A DNA stretch of 64,000 bases from assembly GCF_943912325.1 (NCBI RefSeq), contig NZ_CALTTX010000002.1, positions 26,393 to 90,392 on the forward strand. Direction: 5' to 3'. A program made the position numbers and the translations under genes. The notes under the pieces were generated by a model. That model had not been told where the DNA came from. It saw only the letters and a list, made by a program, of their open reading frames with translations, and made no database searches. Numbering within the stretch: the first letter of the stretch is position 1; each line of letters opens with the position of its first letter. Source of the stretch: an uncultured Microbacterium sp. (GTDB lineage Bacteria; Actinomycetota; Actinomycetes; Actinomycetales; Microbacteriaceae). Below, piece after piece: positions 62,985-64,000 of the stretch.

Positions 62985-63087
62985 GATTCCAGACTAGTCG
63001 AGAACTGGTCGAAACAACCTGTTTGTCAACGAGGGCTCGGCATCGACCCCGCGGGGTGTCGCACCCGGTCGCTCGACGTCGCCGACG

Positions 63088-63093
63088 TAGGCT
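63088..63093 (+). promoter_or_regulatory. -10 box of ftsE
   Basis: TAGGCT ends 9 nt before the ftsE ATG. Confidence 0.5.
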
Positions 63094-63102
63094 CATGGGG
63101 CC

Positions 63103-64000
63103 ATGATCAGGTTCGAGAACGTCACAAAGTCTTACCGCCGCGGCTCGCGTCCCGGCCTCTCGGGCGTCGACTTCGAGATCGAGCGCGGCGAGTTCGTCTT
63201 CCTCGTCGGACCCTCGGGGTCGGGCAAGTCGACCTGCCTGCGGCTCATTCTGCGCGAAGGATTGCCCTCGACGGGCAAGGTCTTCGTGCTCGGTCGCGAC
63301 CTCACGTCGATCGCGAACCGCAAGGTGCCATACTTTCGCCGGCACGTCGGATCGGTCTTTCAGGACTTCCGCTTACTGCAGAACAAGACGGTCTTCCAGA
63401 ATGTCGCGTTCACGCTGCAGGTGACGGGCGCCTCTCGCGGATACGTGCAGCAACTCGTGCCGCAAGCGCTCGAGCTCGTCGGGCTCGCAGGCAAAGAAAA
63501 GCGACTGCCGCACGAGCTCTCGGGCGGTGAACAGCAGCGCGTCGCCATCGCGCGCGCAATCGTCAACCGCCCGCAGATTCTGCTCGCTGACGAGCCGACG
63601 GGAAACCTCGACCCCGCGACCTCGATCGGCATCATGCAGTTGCTCGCCCGCATCAACAACAACGGAACGACGGTCGTCATGGCGACCCACGAGGCATCGT
63701 TCGTCGATCAGATGCAGCGACGCGTGATCGAACTCGCCGACGGCCGCATCGTGCGCGACGAGCGTCACGGTGGCTACGGTGACACGTCGGGTCTGCCGAT
63801 GCTCCAGCCCGAAAAGCAGCGCGGCGCCGAGTCGATCGCGGCGCTCACCGCCGTGCTCGAGCTGCAGAAGAGCGTCGCGGTCGATGCGGCTCCCGTGAGC
63901 GCGGGCGCCGCCCCGCAGGGCGGGGGGGGAGGGGTGGATGCTTCCGGGCCTATGTCTTGGATAGCGAGAGCGGGGGGGCAAAGAGTCACTATCCGAAGAG
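63103..64000 (+). CDS. ftsE: Cell division ABC-type ATPase FtsE (open at right edge)
   Basis: At least 299 residues of FtsE, which with FtsX regulates peptidoglycan hydrolases at the septum. Walker A GPSGSGKST (near residue 37), the Q loop VFQDFRLLQNKTVFQNV, ABC signature LSGGEQQRVAIARAI and Walker B ILLADEPTGNLDP are all present, and MATHEASFVDQ holds the switch His. Canonical FtsE ends near 229; this frame continues through a Gln/Ala/Pro-rich extension, as in some actinobacteria. The last 40 bases use codons rare elsewhere (ATA, AGA, CAA) after an eight-G run, so the extreme 3' part is doubtful. FtsX would lie beyond the window. Confidence 0.9.
   Translation, partial: MIRFENVTKSYRRGSRPGLSGVDFEIERGEFVFLVGPSGSGKSTCLRLILREGLPSTGKVFVLGRDLTSIANRKVPYFRRHVGSVFQDFRLLQNKTVFQNVAFTLQVTGASRGYVQQLVPQALELVGLAGKEKRLPHELSGGEQQRVAIARAIVNRPQILLADEPTGNLDPATSIGIMQLLARINNNGTTVVMATHEASFVDQMQRRVIELADGRIVRDERHGGYGDTSGLPMLQPEKQRGAESIAALTAVLELQKSVAVDAAPVSAGAAPQGGGGGVDASGPMSWIARAGGQRVTIRR

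Overview
The window is a GC-rich (about 70 %) chromosome segment from an actinobacterium, most probably a member of the Microbacteriaceae. This rests on codon use, on the conserved block pnp / dapB / thyA / folA / dapA / rnj / ftsK / pgsA / cinA / clgR, on DUF3039, DUF3046 and DUF4395 proteins, on a mycobacterial-type LigD (polymerase-phosphoesterase-ligase), and on many start codons sitting 6-9 nt after a TAGNNT -10 box, the arrangement of leaderless actinobacterial mRNAs. No prophage, insertion sequence or CRISPR array was seen.

Left part (1-9000): a left-truncated EfeU iron permease gene with a DtxR/IdeR-like box upstream; a luciferase-like monooxygenase plus FMN reductase operon behind an 18-bp perfect palindrome; a DedA protein with a 15-bp coding minisatellite; a glycosyltransferase-SGNH hydrolase fusion; and a damaged C4-dicarboxylate locus in which dctA and its divergent sensor-kinase gene have both lost their 5' ends and are joined at about 7682.

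Core block (9000-31000): RNA turnover (pnp, RNase J), lysine/peptidoglycan precursor synthesis (dapB, dapA), thymidylate/folate (thyA, folA), chromosome segregation (ftsK), phospholipid synthesis (pgsA), cinA, clgR and DUF3046, mixed with small operons (OsmC plus TIGR01777 epimerase, thioredoxin-like plus DUF4395). The order is the usual actinobacterial one, but rpsO is not in front of pnp, recA does not follow DUF3046, and the gene after pnp encodes an aldo/keto-reductase fold in which all four catalytic-tetrad positions appear substituted. The initiator tRNA-fMet gene lies just after DUF3046.

Middle (31000-48250): aminotransferase, membrane HtrA-type protease, an envelope-polymer group (TagF-like glycerophosphotransferase, GT2, nucleotidyltransferase), NAD salvage (pncB), murI, rph and rdgB, a CDF metal exporter, a divergent ligD/ku end-joining pair, a second DedA protein and tRNA-Leu(TAG).

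Right part (48300-64000): a five-gene minus-strand operon (phosphodiester glycosidase, GT2-GtrA fusion, DUF4956 membrane protein, VTC-type polyphosphate polymerase domain, beta-helix lipoprotein) that looks like an undescribed surface-glycan/polyphosphate system; a secreted I36-CHAP protein; a compact Tad pilus operon; an MFS exporter; prfB; a VapBC-type toxin-antitoxin pair; and ftsE running off the right edge.

Recurrent small-scale features: short (14-15 bp, once 31 bp) tandem duplications that copy the stop-codon region of a gene into its 3' flank, and an apparently frequent GGATGC/GCATCC hexamer.
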